Source of the DNA: Calliopsis andreniformis
Taxonomy: Eukaryota > Arthropoda > Insecta > Hymenoptera > Andrenidae
DNA: 64,000 bases
Direction of reading: 5' to 3'
Assembly: GCF_051401765.1 (NCBI RefSeq)
Contig: NW_027480591.1
Location: 864,714-928,713 of the forward strand
Shown: one piece after another, positions 48,701-62,729 of the stretch
How positions within the stretch are numbered: the first letter of the stretch is position 1
Layout: every line of letters starts with the position of its first letter
Made by a program: the position numbers and the translations under genes
The notes under the pieces: generated by a model
Databases searched by the model: none
Seen by the model: only the letters and a program-made list of their open reading frames with translations
What the model was told of the DNA's origin: nothing

Positions 48701-51439
48701 TTTCAATCATCAATATTCAACCTTCAATCCTCCATCCTCAATCCTCAATCCTCAATCCTCAATCATCAATCATCAATATTCAACCATCAATCCTCAATAC
48801 TCAATCCTCAATCCTCAATCCTCAATCCTCAACGATCAATCCTCAATACCCAATCCTCAATCTTCAACCCTCAATCCTCAATCCTCAATCGTCAACCCTC
48901 AACCCTCAGTCCTCAAACCTCAATCCTGAATCCTCAACCCTGAATCCTCAATCTTCATCCCTGAGCCCTCAACAATCAGTTCTCAATCCTCAATGCTCAA
49001 TAGAATATCCGCAATTCACAGTTTTCAACACTCAATACTCAATCTGCAATCTTCAAATCTCTATCCACAAACATCAATTCTCATCTCTCAACCCTCAATA
49101 CTCAGTCACCAATCCTCAACCTTCAATCCTCAATCCTCAATCCTCAATCCTCAATCCTCGATCTTCAATCCTCTATACTCAATCTTCAGTCCTCTATCCT
49201 CAATCCTCAATCCTCAATCCTCAATCCTCATCGTCAAGCTTCAATCCTCAATACTCAATCTTCAATCCTCAATCCCCAATCCTCAACCCTCAGTAATCAA
49301 CACTCAATATTCAATCCTCAATCTTCAATCCTCAACGCTCAATCCTCAATTCTGAATCCTCAATTATCTATCCTCAATCCTCAATCCTCGATCCTCAATC
49401 CTCAATCCACAATCCCCAATCGTCAATCCTCAATCCTCAACCATCAATCCTCAATCCTCAATCCCCAATCCTCAATCCTCAATCGTCAATCCTCAATCTT
49501 CAATCATCAACCATCAATCCTCACTCTTCAATCCTCAATCCTCAATCTTCAATTCCCAAACCTCAATCCTCAACCCTCAGTAATCAACCCTCAATCCTCA
49601 ATCCTCAATCCTCAGTCATCAATTCTCAATCCTCGATCTTCAATCCTCAACACTCAATCCTGAATGCTCAATCCTCAATCCTCAATCTTCAATCGTCAAT
49701 CCTCAATCTTGAATCATCAATCAATTATCCCCAATCTTCAATTCTCAATTCTCAATCCTCAACCCTCAATCCTCAACCCTCAGTAATCAACACACAATCC
49801 TCAATCCTCAATCATCAATCATCAATTCTCAATCCTCAATATTCAATCCTCAATATTCAATCCTCAACACTCAATCCTCAATGCTCAATCCTCAATCCTT
49901 AATCCTCGATCGTCAATCCTCAATCCTCAACCATCAATCCTCAATCCTCAATTCGCAATCCTCAATCTTCAATACTCAAGCCTCAATCCTCAACCCTCAT
50001 CCCTCAGTCCTCAATCCCCAATCTTCAGTCCTCAATCCCTGGTCAACAATCCTCAATTATCAATCCTAAATCCTCAATCTTCAACCTCAATCCTCAATCT
50101 TGAAACATGAATACACAATTCTCAATCATCAATCCTCAAACCTCAATAGTCAATCCTCAATCCTCAACCCTGAGCCCTCAATCCTCAATACTCAACCTTC
50201 AATCCTTTATCCGCAATCCTCAATCCTCAGTCCGCAATCCTCAATCCTCAATCCTCAAATCTCAATACACAATCTTCAATCCTCAATACTCAACCTTCAA
50301 TCCTCAATCTTCAACACTCAATCCTCAACCCTCAATCTTCAATCCTCAGTCCCCAATCCTCAATCTTCAATCCTCAATCCTGAATCCTCAATCCTCAAAC
50401 CTCAGTCCCCAAACCTCAATACACAATCTTCAATCCTCAATACTCAACCTTCAATCCTCAATCCTCAATACTCAATCCTCAGTCCTCAATCTTCAATCCT
50501 CAGTCCCCAATCCTCAATATTCAATCCTCAATCCTCAATCCTCAGTCCTCAGTCCTCCAACCTCAATCCTCAATACTCAATCCTCAATCATGAATACTCA
50601 ATCTTCAATACTCAATCCTCAATCCTCAATCCTCAATCCTCAATCCTCAATCATCAATCCTCAATCTTCAATACTCAATCCTCAATTCTCAATCCTCAAT
50701 CCTCAATCCTCAGTCCCCAATCCTCAATCTTCAATCCTCAATCCTGAATCCTCAATCCTCAATCCTCAGTCCCCAAACCTCAATACACAATCTTCAATCC
50801 TCAATACTCAACCTTCAATCCTCAATCCTCAATACTCAATCCTCAGTCCTCAATCTTCAATCCTCAGTTCCCAATCCTCAATATTCAATCCTCAATCCTC
50901 AATCCTCAGTCCTCAGTCCTCCAACCTCAATCCTCAATACTCAATCCTCAATCATGAATACTCAATCTTCAATACTCAATCCTCAATCCTCAATTCTCAA
51001 TCCTCAATGATCAATCCTCAATCTTCAATACTCAATCCTCAATCCTCAATACTGAATCCTCAATCCTCAGTCCTCAGTCCTCCAACCTCAATACTCAATA
51101 CTCACTCCTCAATCATGAATACTCAATCTTCAATACTCAATACTCAATCCTCAATACTCAATCCTCAATCCTCAATCCTCAATCCTCATTCCCCAAACCT
51201 CAATCCTTAACCCTCAGACCTCATCCTCAATTCTCAATACACAATCCACAATCCTCACTCCTCAATCATCAGTCCTCAATGTTCAATACTCAATCCTCAA
51301 TCCTCAATCCTCAATCCTCAATCATCAATCCTCAATCTTCAATACTCAATCCTCAATCCTCAATCCTCAATCCTCAATCCTCAATCCTCAATCCTCAATA
51401 CTCGACCATCAATCCTCAATTCTCAATACTCAACAGAAT
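42771..51439 (+). repeat. Higher-order repeat unit R2, 8,669 bases (5,645 + 3,024 insertion)
   Basis: Same landmark order as R1: H(b) 42771, H(a) 43497, W' 44106, P 44394, H(c) 45971, H(d) 46145, P 46713, W 46998. It then has a divergent insertion before W 50036 and the unit end. The H(b)-H(a) and H(c)-H(d) intervals are each one heptamer longer than in R1 (726 and 174), and the tract before P at 46713 is one heptamer shorter, direct examples of whole-unit slippage. It carries the variant CACAACTGAATAG near 43,482, shared with R4 and R5 but not R1 and R3. Confidence 0.86.
47081..50118 (+). repeat. Divergent 3-kb insertion inside R2 with relict left-domain block
   Basis: Between W copies 46998 and 50036 lie 3,038 bases not present in R1, R3 or R4. 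Contents: degenerate W'-like tracts at about 47,267 and 48,032, P (47467-47604), H type c with one mismatch (48281), a left-domain-style tract with a Qb block (49003-49110), and 49,280-49,960. In that last part CAGTAATCAA occurs three times (49291, 49578, 49781), and I did not see it elsewhere. Heptamers are more degenerate than in the surrounding unit, suggesting an older, less homogenised segment. No gene is seen. Confidence 0.82.
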
Positions 51440-54400
51440 ATCCTGAATTCTCAGCATGCAATACTCAAGCCTCAATCCTCAACCCTCAGCCCTCATCCTC
51501 CATCCTCAACACTCGATCCTCAATCGTCAATCTTCAATCCTCAACACTCAATCTTCAATGCTCAATCCTCAATCCCCAAACCTCAGTCCTCAACCCTCAG
51601 TCATGAATACTCAATCTTCAATACTCAATCCTCAATCCTCAATCCTCAATCCTCAATCCTCAATCCTCAATCATCATTCCCCAAACCTCAATACTCAATC
51701 ATCAACCCTCAATCTTCAATCCCCAATATTTAATCTTCAATCCTCAATCCTCAATCCTCAATCCTCAATCCTCAATCCTCAAACCTCAATCTTCAATCCT
51801 CAATACTCAATGTTCAATCCTCAATCCTCAATCCTCAATCCTCAATCCTCAGACCTCAAACATCAATACTCAACCCTCAACCCTCGTCCTCAAACCACAA
51901 CACTCAGTCCTCAATCCTCAATCTTCAATCACCAATATTCAATCTTCAATCCTCATTCCTCAATCCTCAATCCTCAATCCTCTATCCTCAATGTTCAATC
52001 CACAATACCCAATCCTCAATCTTCAATCCTCAATCCTCAATCCTCAATTCTCAATCCTCAATCCTCAATCCTCAATCCTCAATCATCAATCCTCAATCTT
52101 CAATACTCAATCCTCAATCCTCAATCCTCAATCCCCAATCCTCAATACTGAATAGAATATCCTGAATTCTCAGGATGCAATACACAAACCTCAATCCTCA
52201 ACCCTCAGCCCTCATCCTCCATCCTCAACACTCGATCCTCAATCGTCAATCTTCAATCCACAATACTGAATCTTCAATCCTCAATCCTCAATCCTCAAAC
52301 CTCAGTCCTCAACCCTCAGTCATGAATACTCAATCTTCAATACTCAATCCTCAATCCTCAATCCTCAATCCTCAATCCTCAATCCTCAATCCTCAATCCT
52401 CAATCCTCAATCCTCAATCCTCAATCATCATTCCCCAAACCTCAATACTCAATCATCAATCCTCAATCTTCAATCCTGAATATTTAATCTTCAATCCTCA
52501 ATCCTCAATTCTCAATCCTCAATCCTCAGTCCTCAAGGCTCAATCCTGTATGTTCTATCCTGAATCCTCAATCATCAATCCTCAATCTTCAATACTCAAT
52601 CCTCAATCCTCAATCCTCAATCCTCAATCCTCAATCATCAATCCTCAATCTTCAATACTCAATCCTCAATCCTCAATCCTCAATCCTCAATACTCAGCCA
52701 TCAATCCTCAATTCTCAATACGCAATCCTCAACCGTCAATCTTCAATCCTCAATCTTCAGTACTCAATCCCCAAGCCTCAATCCTCAATTATCAATCCTA
52801 AATCCCCAAACCTCAACCGCAATCCTCAATCTTGAATCATGAATACACAAACCTCATCCTTCATTCCTCAAACCTCAATCGTCAATCCTCAATCCTCAAT
52901 AGCCAATCCTCAATCCACAACCTACAATCCTCAATCCTGAATCCTCAATCCTCAATCCTCAATCCTCAATCTTCAATCCTCGACCCTCAATCCTCAATCC
53001 TCAATCCTCAATCCTCAATCCTCAATCCTCAATCCTCAATCCTCAATCCTCAATTCTCAGCCCTCAATAGGAAATCCTCAATTCTCAGTTTTCAATACTC
53101 AATCCTCAACCTACAATCTTCAAATATCAGTTCCCAAACATCAATTCTCAACACTCTATCCTCAACACTCAGTCCTCAATCCGCAATCATCAATATTCAA
53201 TGCTCAATCCTCAATCATCAATCCTCAATCCTCAATCCTCAATCCTCAATCATCAATCCTCAATCTTCAATACTCAATCCTCAATTCTCAATCCTCAATC
53301 CTCAATCCTCAGTCCCCAATCCTCAATCTTCAATCCTCAATCCTGAATCCTCAATCCTCAATCCTCAGTCCCCAAACCTCAATACACAATCTTCAATCCT
53401 CAATACTCAACCTTCAATCCTCAATCCTCAATACTCAATCCTCAGTCCTCAATCTTCAATCCTCAGTCCCCAATCCTCAATATTCAATCCTCAATCCTCA
53501 ATCCTCAGTCCTCAGTCCTTCAACCTCAATCCTCAATACTCAATCCTCAATCATGAATACTCAATCTTCAATACTCAATCCTCAATCCTCAATCCTCAAT
53601 CCTCAATCATCAATCCTCAATCTTCAATACTCAATCCTCAATCCTCAATCCTCAATCCTCAATCCTCAGTCCCCAATCCTCAATCTTCAATCCTCAATCC
53701 TGAATCCTCAATCCTCAATCCTCAGTCCCCAAACCTCAATACACAATCTTCAATCCTCAATACTCAACCTTCAATCCTCAATCCCCAATACTCAATCCTC
53801 AGTCCTCAATCTTCAATCCTCAGTCCCCAATCCTCAATATTCAATCCTCAATCCTCAATCCTCAGTCCTCCAACCTCAACCCTCAATACTCAATCCTGAA
53901 TCATGAATACTCAATCTTCAATACTCAATCCTCAATCCTCAATCCTCAATCCTCAATCCTCAATCCACAATCCTCAATCCTCAATCCTCATTCTTCAATC
54001 CTGACTATTTAATCTTCAATCCTCAATCCTCAATCCTCAATCCTCAATCCTCAATCCTCAAACCTCAATCTTCAATCCTCAATACTCAATCTTCAATCCT
54101 CAATCCTCAAACCTCAATCCTCAATCCTCACTCTCCAATCCTCAATACCAAAACCTCAATCTTCAATCCTCAATCCTCAATCCTCAATTCTCAAACCTCA
54201 ATCCTCAATCCTCAGACCTCAAACATCAATACTCAACCCTCAATCCTCGTCCTCAAACCACAACCCTCAATCCTCAATCCTCAATCTTCAATCATCAATA
54301 TTCAATCTTCAATCCTCATTCCTCAATCCTAAATTCTCAATCCTCTATCCTAAACGTTCAATCCTCAATACCCAATCCTCAATCTTCAATCCTCAATCCT

Positions 54401-57084
54401 CAATCCTCAATTCTCAATCCTCAATCCTCAGTCCTCAAAGCTCAATCCTGTATCCTCAATCCTGAATCCTCGATCATCAATCCTAATCTTCAATACTCAA
54501 TCCTCAATCCTCAATCCTCAATCCTCAATCCTCAATCCTCAATCATCAATCCTCAATCTTCAATACTCAATCCTCAATCCTCAATCCTCAATACTCAGCC
54601 ATCAATCCTCAATTCTCAATACTCAATAGAATATCCTGAATTCTCAGGATTCAATACCCAAACCTCAATCCTCAACCCTCAGCCCTCATCCTCCATCCTC
54701 AATCCTCAATCCTCAAACCTCAATCTTCAATCCTCAATACTCAATCTTCAATACTCAATCCTCAATCCTCAATCCCCAAACCTCAATACTCAATAGAATA
54801 TCCTGAATTCTCAGGATGCAATACTCAAACCTCAATCCTCAACCCTCAGCCCTCATCCTCCATCCTCAACACTCGATCCTCAATTGTCAATCTTCAATCC
54901 TCAATACTCAATCTTCAATCCTCAATCCTCAATCATCAAACCTCAGTCCTCAACCCTCAGTCATGAATACTCAATCTTCAATCCTCAAACCTCAGTCCTC
55001 AACCCTCAGTCATGAATACTCAATCTTCAATACTCAATCCTCAATCCTCAATCCTCAATCCTCAATCCTCAATCCTCAATCCTCAATCCTCAATCCTCAA
55101 TCCTCAATCCTCAATCCTCAATCCTCAATCCTCAATCCTCAATCCTAAATCCCCAAACCTCAACCGCAATCCTCAATCTTGAATCATGAATACACAAACC
55201 TCATCCTTCATTCCTCAAACCTCAATCGTCAATCCTCAATCCTCAATAGCCAATCCTCAATCCACAACCTACAATCCTCAATCCTGAATCCTCAATCCTC
55301 AATCCTCAATCCTCAATCTTCAATCCTCGACCCTCAATCCTCAATCCTCAATCCTCAATCCTCAATCCTCAATCCTCAATCCTCAATCCTCAATTCTCAG
55401 CCCTCAATAGGAAATCCTCAATTCTCAGTTTTCAATACTCAATCCTCAACCTACAATCTTCAAATATCAGTTCCCAAACATCAATTCTCAACACTCTATC
55501 CTCAACACTCAGTCCTCAATCCGCAATCATCAATACTCAATACTCAATCCTCAATCATCAATCCTCGACCTTCAATACTCAATCCTCAATCCTCAATTCG
55601 CAATCCTCAATCTTCAATACTCAAGCCTCAATCCTCAACCCTCATCCCTCAGTCCTCAATCCCCAATCTTCAGTCCTCAATCCCTGGTCAACAATCCTCA
55701 ATTATCAATCCTAAATCCTCAATCTTCAACCTCAATCCTCAATCTTGAAAGATGAATACACAATTCTCAATCATCAATCCTCAAACCTCAATAGTCAATC
55801 CTCAATCCTCAACCCTGAGCCCTCAATCCTCAATACTCAACCTTCAATCCTTTATCCGCAATCCTCAATCCTCAGTCCGCAATCCTCAATCCTCAATCCT
55901 CAAATCTCAATACACAATCTTCAATCCTCAATACTCAACCTTCAATCCTCAATCTTCAACACTCAATCCTCAACCCTCAATCTTCAATCCTCAGTCCCCA
56001 ATCCTCAATCTTCAATCCTCAATCCTGAATCCTCAATCCTCAAACCTCAGTCCCCAAACCTCAATACACAATCTTCAATCCTCAATACTCAACCTTCAAT
56101 CCTCAATCCTCAATACTCAATCCTCAGTCCTCAATCTTCAATCCTCAGTCCCCAATCCTCAATATTCAATCCTCAATCCTCAATCCTCAGTCCTCAGTCC
56201 TCCAACCTCAATCCTCAATACTCAATCCTCAATCATGAATACTCAATCTTCAATACTCAATCCTCAATCCTCAATCCTCAATCCTCAATCCTCAATCATC
56301 AATCCTCAATCTTCAATACTCAATCCTCAATCCTCAATCCTCAATCCTCAATCCTCAGTCCCCAATCCTCAATCTTCAATCCTCAATCCTGAATCCTCAA
56401 TCCTCAATCCTCAGTCCCCAAACCTCAATACACAATCTTCAATCCTCAATACTCAACCTTCAATCCTCAATCCTCAATACTCAATCCTCAGTCCTCAATC
56501 TTCAATCCTCAGTTCCCAATCCTCAATATTCAATCCTCAATCCTCAATCCTCAGTCCTCAGTCCTCCAACCTCAATCCTCAATACTCAATCCTCAATCAT
56601 GAATACTCAATCTTCAATACTCAATCCTCAATCCTCAATTCTCAATCCTCAATGATCAATCCTCAATCTTCAATACTCAATCCTCAATCCTCAATACTGA
56701 ATCCTCAATCCTCAGTCCTCAGTCCTCCAACCTCAATACTCAATACTCACTCCTCAATCATGAATACTCAATCTTCAATACTCAATACTCAATCCTCAAT
56801 ACTCAATCCTCAATCCTCAATCCTCAATCCTCATTCCCCAAACCTCAATCCTTAACCCTCAGACCTCATCCTCAATTCTCAATACACAATCCACAATCCT
56901 CACTCCTCAATCATCAGTCCTCAATCTTCAATACTCAATCCTCAATCCTCAATCCTCAATCCTCAATCATCAATCCTCAATCTTCAATACTCAATCCTCA
57001 ATCCTCAATCCTCAATCCTCAATCCTCAATGCTCAATCCTCAATACTCGACCATCAATCCTCAATTCTCAATACTCAACAGAAT
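51440..57084 (+). repeat. Higher-order repeat unit R3, 5,645 bases
   Basis: H(b) 51440, H(a) 52159, W' 52768, P 53056, H(c) 54633, H(d) 54800, P 55396, W 55681. H spacings are identical to R1 (719, 2,474, 167, 2,285). It shares CAATACTGAATAG (about 52,142) with R1. Variants linking it to R4 are CTCGATCATC (about 54,470), CAATCATCAAACC (about 54,930) and AAAGATGAATAC (about 55,748). Confidence 0.88.
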
Positions 57085-60000
57085 ATCCTGAATTCTCAGC
57101 ATGCAATACTCAAGCCTCAATCCTCAACCCTCAGCCCTCATCCTCCATCCTCAACACTCGATCCTCAATCGTCAATCTTCAATCCTCAACACTCAATCTT
57201 CAATGCTCAATCCTCAATCCCCAAACCTCAGTCCTCAACCCTCAGTCATGAATACTCAATCTTCAATACTCAATCCTCAATCCTCAATCCTCAATCCTCA
57301 ATCCTCAATCCTCAATCATCATTCCCCAAACCTCAATACTCAATCATCAACCCTCAATCTTCAATCCCCAATATTTTATCTTCAATCCTCAATCCTCAAT
57401 CCTCAATCCTCAATCCTCAATCCTCAAACCTCAATCTTCAATCCTCAATACTCAATGTTCAATCCACAATCCTCAATCCTCAATCCTCAATCCTCAGACC
57501 TCAAACATCAATACTCAACCCTCAACCCTCGTCCTCAAACCACAACACTCAGTCCTCAATCCTCAATCTTCAATCACCAATATTCAATCTTCAATCCTCA
57601 TTCCTCAATCCTCAATCCTCAATCCTCTATCCTCAATGTTCAATCCACAATACCCAATCCTCAATCTTCAATCCTCAATCCTCAATCCTCAATTCTCAAT
57701 CCTCAATCCTCAATCCTCAATCCTCAATCATCAATCCTCAATCTTCAATACTCAATCCTCAATCCTCAATCCTCAATCCCCAATCCTCACAACTGAATAG
57801 AATATCCTGAATTCTCAGGATGCAATACACAAACCTCAATCCTCAACCCTCAGCCCTCATCCTCCATCCTCAACACTCGATCCTCAATCGTCAATCTTCA
57901 ATCCACAATACTGAATCTTCAATCCTCAATCCTCAATCCTCAAACCTCAGTCCTCAACCCTCAGTCATGAATACTCAATCTTCAATACTCAATCCTCAAT
58001 CCTCAATCCTCAATCCTCAATCCTCAATCCTCAATCCTCAATCCTCAATCCTCAATCCTCAATCCTCAATCATCATTCCCCAAACCTCAATACTCAATCA
58101 TCAATCCTCAATCTTCAATCCTGAATATTTAATCTTCAATCCTCAATCCTCAATTCTCAATCCTCAATCCTCAGTCCTCAAGGCTCAATCCTGTATGTTC
58201 TATCCTGAATCCTCAATCATCAATCCTCAATCTTCAATACTCAATCCTCAATCCTCAATCCTCAATCCTCAATCCTCAATCATCAATCCTCAATCTTCAA
58301 TACTCAATCCTCAATCCTCAATCCTCAATCCTCAATACTCAGCCATCAATCCTCAATTCTCAATACGCAATCCTCAACCGTCAATCTTCAATCCTCAATC
58401 TTCAGTACTCAATCCCCAAGCCTCAATCCTCAATTATCAATCCTAAATCCCCAAACCTCAACCGCAATCCTCAATCTTGAATCATGAATACACAAACCTC
58501 ATCCTTCATTCCTCAAACCTCAATCGTCAATCCTCAATCCTCAATAGCCAATACTCAATCCACAACCTACAATCCTCAATCCTGAATCCTCAATCCTCAA
58601 TCCTCAATCCTCAATCTTCAATCCTCGACCCTCAATCCTCAATCCTCAATCCTCAATCCTCAATCCTCAATCCTCAATCCTCAATCCTCAATCCTCAATT
58701 CTCAGCCCTCAATAGGAAATCCTCAATTCTCAGTTTTCAATACTCAATCCTCAACCTGCAATCTTCAAATATCAGTTCCCAAACATCAACTCTCAACACT
58801 CTATCCTCAACACTCAGTCCTCAATCCGCAATCATCAATATTCAATGCTCAATCCTCAATCATCAATCCTCAATCCTCAATCCTCAATCCTCAATCATCA
58901 ATCCTCAATCTTCAATACTCAATCCTCAATTCTCAATCCTCAATCCTCAATCCTCAGTCCCCAATCCTCAATCTTCAATCCTCAATCCTGAATCCTCAAT
59001 CCTCAATCCTCAGTCCCCAAACCTCAATACACAATCTTCAATCCTCAATACTCAACCTTCAATCCTCAATCCTCAATACTCAATCCTCAGTCCTCAATCT
59101 TCAATCCTCAGTCCCCAATCCTCAATATTCAATCCTCAATCCTCAATCCTCAGTCCTCAGTCCTTCAACCTCAATCCTCAATACTCAATCCTCAATCATG
59201 AATACTCAATCTTCAATACTCAATCCTCAATCCTCAATCCTCAATCCTCAATCATCAATCCTCAATCTTCAATACTCAATCCTCAATCCTCAATCCTCAA
59301 TCCTCAATCCTCAGTCCCCAATCCTCAATCTTCAATCCTCAATCCTGAATCCTCAATCCTCAATCCTCAGTCCCCAAACCTCAATACACAATCTTCAATC
59401 CTCAATACTCAACCTTCAATCCTCAATCCCCAATACTCAATCCTCAGTCCTCAATCTTCAATCCTCAGTCCCCAATCCTCAATATTCAATCCTCAATCCT
59501 CAATCCTCAGTCCTCCAACCTCAACCCTCAATACTCAATCCTGAATCATGAATACTCAATCTTCAATACTCAATCCTCAATCCTCAATCCTCAATCCTCA
59601 ATCCTCAATCCACAATCCTCAATCCTCAATCCTCATTCTTCAATCCTGACTATTTAATCTTCAATCCTCAATCCTCAATCCTCAATCCTCAATCCTCAAT
59701 CCTCAAACCTCAATCTTCAATCCTCAATACTCAATCTTCAATCCTCAATCCTCAAACCTCAATCCTCAATCCTCACTCTCCAATCCTCAATACCAAAACC
59801 TCAATCTTCAATCCTCAATCCTCAATCCTCAATTCTCAAACCTCAATCCTCAATCCTCAGACCTCAAACATCAATACTCAACCCTCAATCCTCGTCCTCA
59901 AACCACAACCCTCAATCCTCAATCCTCAATCTTCAATCATCAATATTCAATCTTCAATCCTCATTCCTCAATCCTAAATTCTCAATCCTCTATCCTAAAC

Positions 60001-62729
60001 GTTCAATCCTCAATACCCAATCCTCAATCTTCAATCCTCAATCCTCAATCCTCAATTCTCAATCCTCAATCCTCAGTCCTCAAAGCTCAATCCTGTATCC
60101 TCAATCCTGAATCCTCGATCATCAATCCTAATCTTCAATACTCAATCCTCAATCCTCAATCCTCAATCCTCAATCCTCAATCCTCAATCATCAATCCTCA
60201 ATCTTCAATACTCAATCCTCAATCCTCAATCCTCAATACTCAGCCATCAATCCTCAATTCTCAATACTCAATAGAATATCCTGAATTCTCAGGATTCAAT
60301 ACCCAAACCTCAATCCTCAACCCTCAGCCCTCATCCTCCATCCTCAATCCTCAATCCTCAAACCTCAATCTTCAATCCTCAATACTCAATCTTCAATACT
60401 CAATCCTCAATCCTCAATCCCCAAACCTCAATACTCAATAGAATATCCTGAATTCTCAGGATGCAATACTCAAACCTCAATCCTCAACCCTCAGCCCTCA
60501 TCCTCCATCCTCAACACTCGATCCTCAATTGTCAATCTTCAATCCTCAATACTCAATCTTCAATCCTCAATCCTCAATCATCAAACCTCAGTCCTCAACC
60601 CTCAGTCATGAATACTCAATCTTCAATCCTCAAACCTCAGTCCTCAACCCTCAGTCATGAATACTCAATCTTCAATACTCAATCCTCAATCCTCAATCCT
60701 CAATCCTCAATCCTCAATCCTCAATCCTCAATCCTCAATCCTCAATCCTCAATCCTCAATCCTCAATCCTCAATCCTCAATCCTCAATCCTAAATCCCCA
60801 AACCTCAACCGCAATCCTCAATCTTGAATCATGAATACACAAACCTCATCCTTCATTCCTCAAACCTCAATCGTCAATCCTCAATCCTCAATAGCCAATC
60901 CTCAATCCACAACCTACAATCCTCAATCCTGAATCCTCAATCCTCAATCCTCAATCCTCAATCTTCAATCCTCGACCCTCAATCCTCAATCCTCAATCCT
61001 CAATCCTCAATCCTCAATCCTCAATCCTCAATCCTCAATTCTCAGCCCTCAATAGGAAATCCTCAATTCTCAGTTTTCAATACTCAATCCTCAACCTACA
61101 ATCTTCAAATATCAGTTCCCAAACATCAATTCTCAACACTCTATCCTCAACACTCAGTCCTCAATCCGCAATCATCAATACTCAATACTCAATCCTCAAT
61201 CATCAATCCTCGACCTTCAATACTCAATCCTCAATCCTCAATTCGCAATCCTCAATCTTCAATACTCAAGCCTCAATCCTCAACCCTCATCCCTCAGTCC
61301 TCAATCCCCAATCTTCAGTCCTCAATCCCTGGTCAACAATCCTCAATTATCAATCCTAAATCCTCAATCTTCAACCTCAATCCTCAATCTTGAAAGATGA
61401 ATACACAATTCTCAATCATCAATCCTCAAACCTCAATAGTCAATCCTCAATCCTCAACCCTGAGCCCTCAATCCTCAATACTCAACCTTCAATCCTTTAT
61501 CCGCAATCCTCAATCCTCAGTCCGCAATCCTCAATCCTCAATCCTCAAATCTCAATACACAATCTTCAATCCTCAATACTCAACCTTCAATCCTCAATCT
61601 TCAACACTCAATCCTCAACCCTCAATCTTCAATCCTCAGTCCCCAATCCTCAATCTTCAATCCTCAATCCTGAATCCTCAATCCTCAAACCTCAGTCCCC
61701 AAACCTCAATACACAATCTTCAATCCTCAATACTCAACCTTCAATCCTCAATCCTCAATACTCAATCCTCAGTCCTCAATCTTCAATCCTCAGTCCCCAA
61801 TCCTCAATATTCAATCCTCAATCCTCAATCCTCAGTCCTCAGTCCTCCAACCTCAATCCTCAATACTCAATCCTCAATCATGAATACTCAATCTTCAATA
61901 CTCAATCCTCAATCCTCAATCCTCAATCCTCAATCCTCAATCATCAATCCTCAATCTTCAATACTCAATCCTCAATTCTCAATCCTCAATCCTCAATCCT
62001 CAGTCCCCAATCCTCAATCTTCAATCCTCAATCCTGAATCCTCAATCCTCAATCCTCAGTCCCCAAACCTCAATACACAATCTTCAATCCTCAATACTCA
62101 ACCTTCAATCCTCAATCCTCAATACTCAATCCTCAGTCCTCAATCTTCAATCCTCAGTTCCCAATCCTCAATATTCAATCCTCAATCCTCAATCCTCAGT
62201 CCTCAGTCCTCCAACCTCAATCCTCAATACTCAATCCTCAATCATGAATACTCAATCTTCAATACTCAATCCTCAATCCTCAATTCTCAATCCTCAATGA
62301 TCAATCCTCAATCTTCAATACTCAATCCTCAATCCTCAATACTGAATCCTCATTCCTCAGTCCTCAGTCCTCCAACCTCAATACTCAATACTCACTCCTC
62401 AATCATGAATACTCAATCTTCAATACTCAATACTCAATCCTCAATACTCAATCCTCAATCCTCAATCCTCAATCCTCATTCCCCAAACCTCAATCCTTAA
62501 CCCTCAGACCTCATCCTCAATTCTCAATACACAATCCACAATCCTCACTCCTCAATCATCAGTCCTCAATCTTCAATACTCAATCCTCAATCCTCAATCC
62601 TCAATCCTCAATCATCAATCCTCAATCTTCAATACTCAATCCTCAATCCTCAATCCTCAATCCTCAATCCTCAATGCTCAATCCTCAATACTCGACCATC
62701 AATCCTCAATTCTCAATACTCAACAGAAT
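57085..62729 (+). repeat. Higher-order repeat unit R4, 5,645 bases
   Basis: H(b) 57085, H(a) 57804, W' 58413, P 58701, H(c) 60278, H(d) 60445, P 61041, W 61326. Same H spacings as R1 and R3. In its first half it shares CACAACTGAATAG, GTTCAATCCACAATCC (about 57,460) and CATCAACTCTCAACAC (about 58,785) with R2. A T replaces A in the ATATTTAATC tract near 57,375, a private change. Confidence 0.88.

Noticed and set aside
37126..62729. CRISPR array
   Set aside because: There are no unique spacers of constant length between conserved palindromic repeats, and no cas genes. H is palindromic but spaced by hundreds to thousands of repeat bases.
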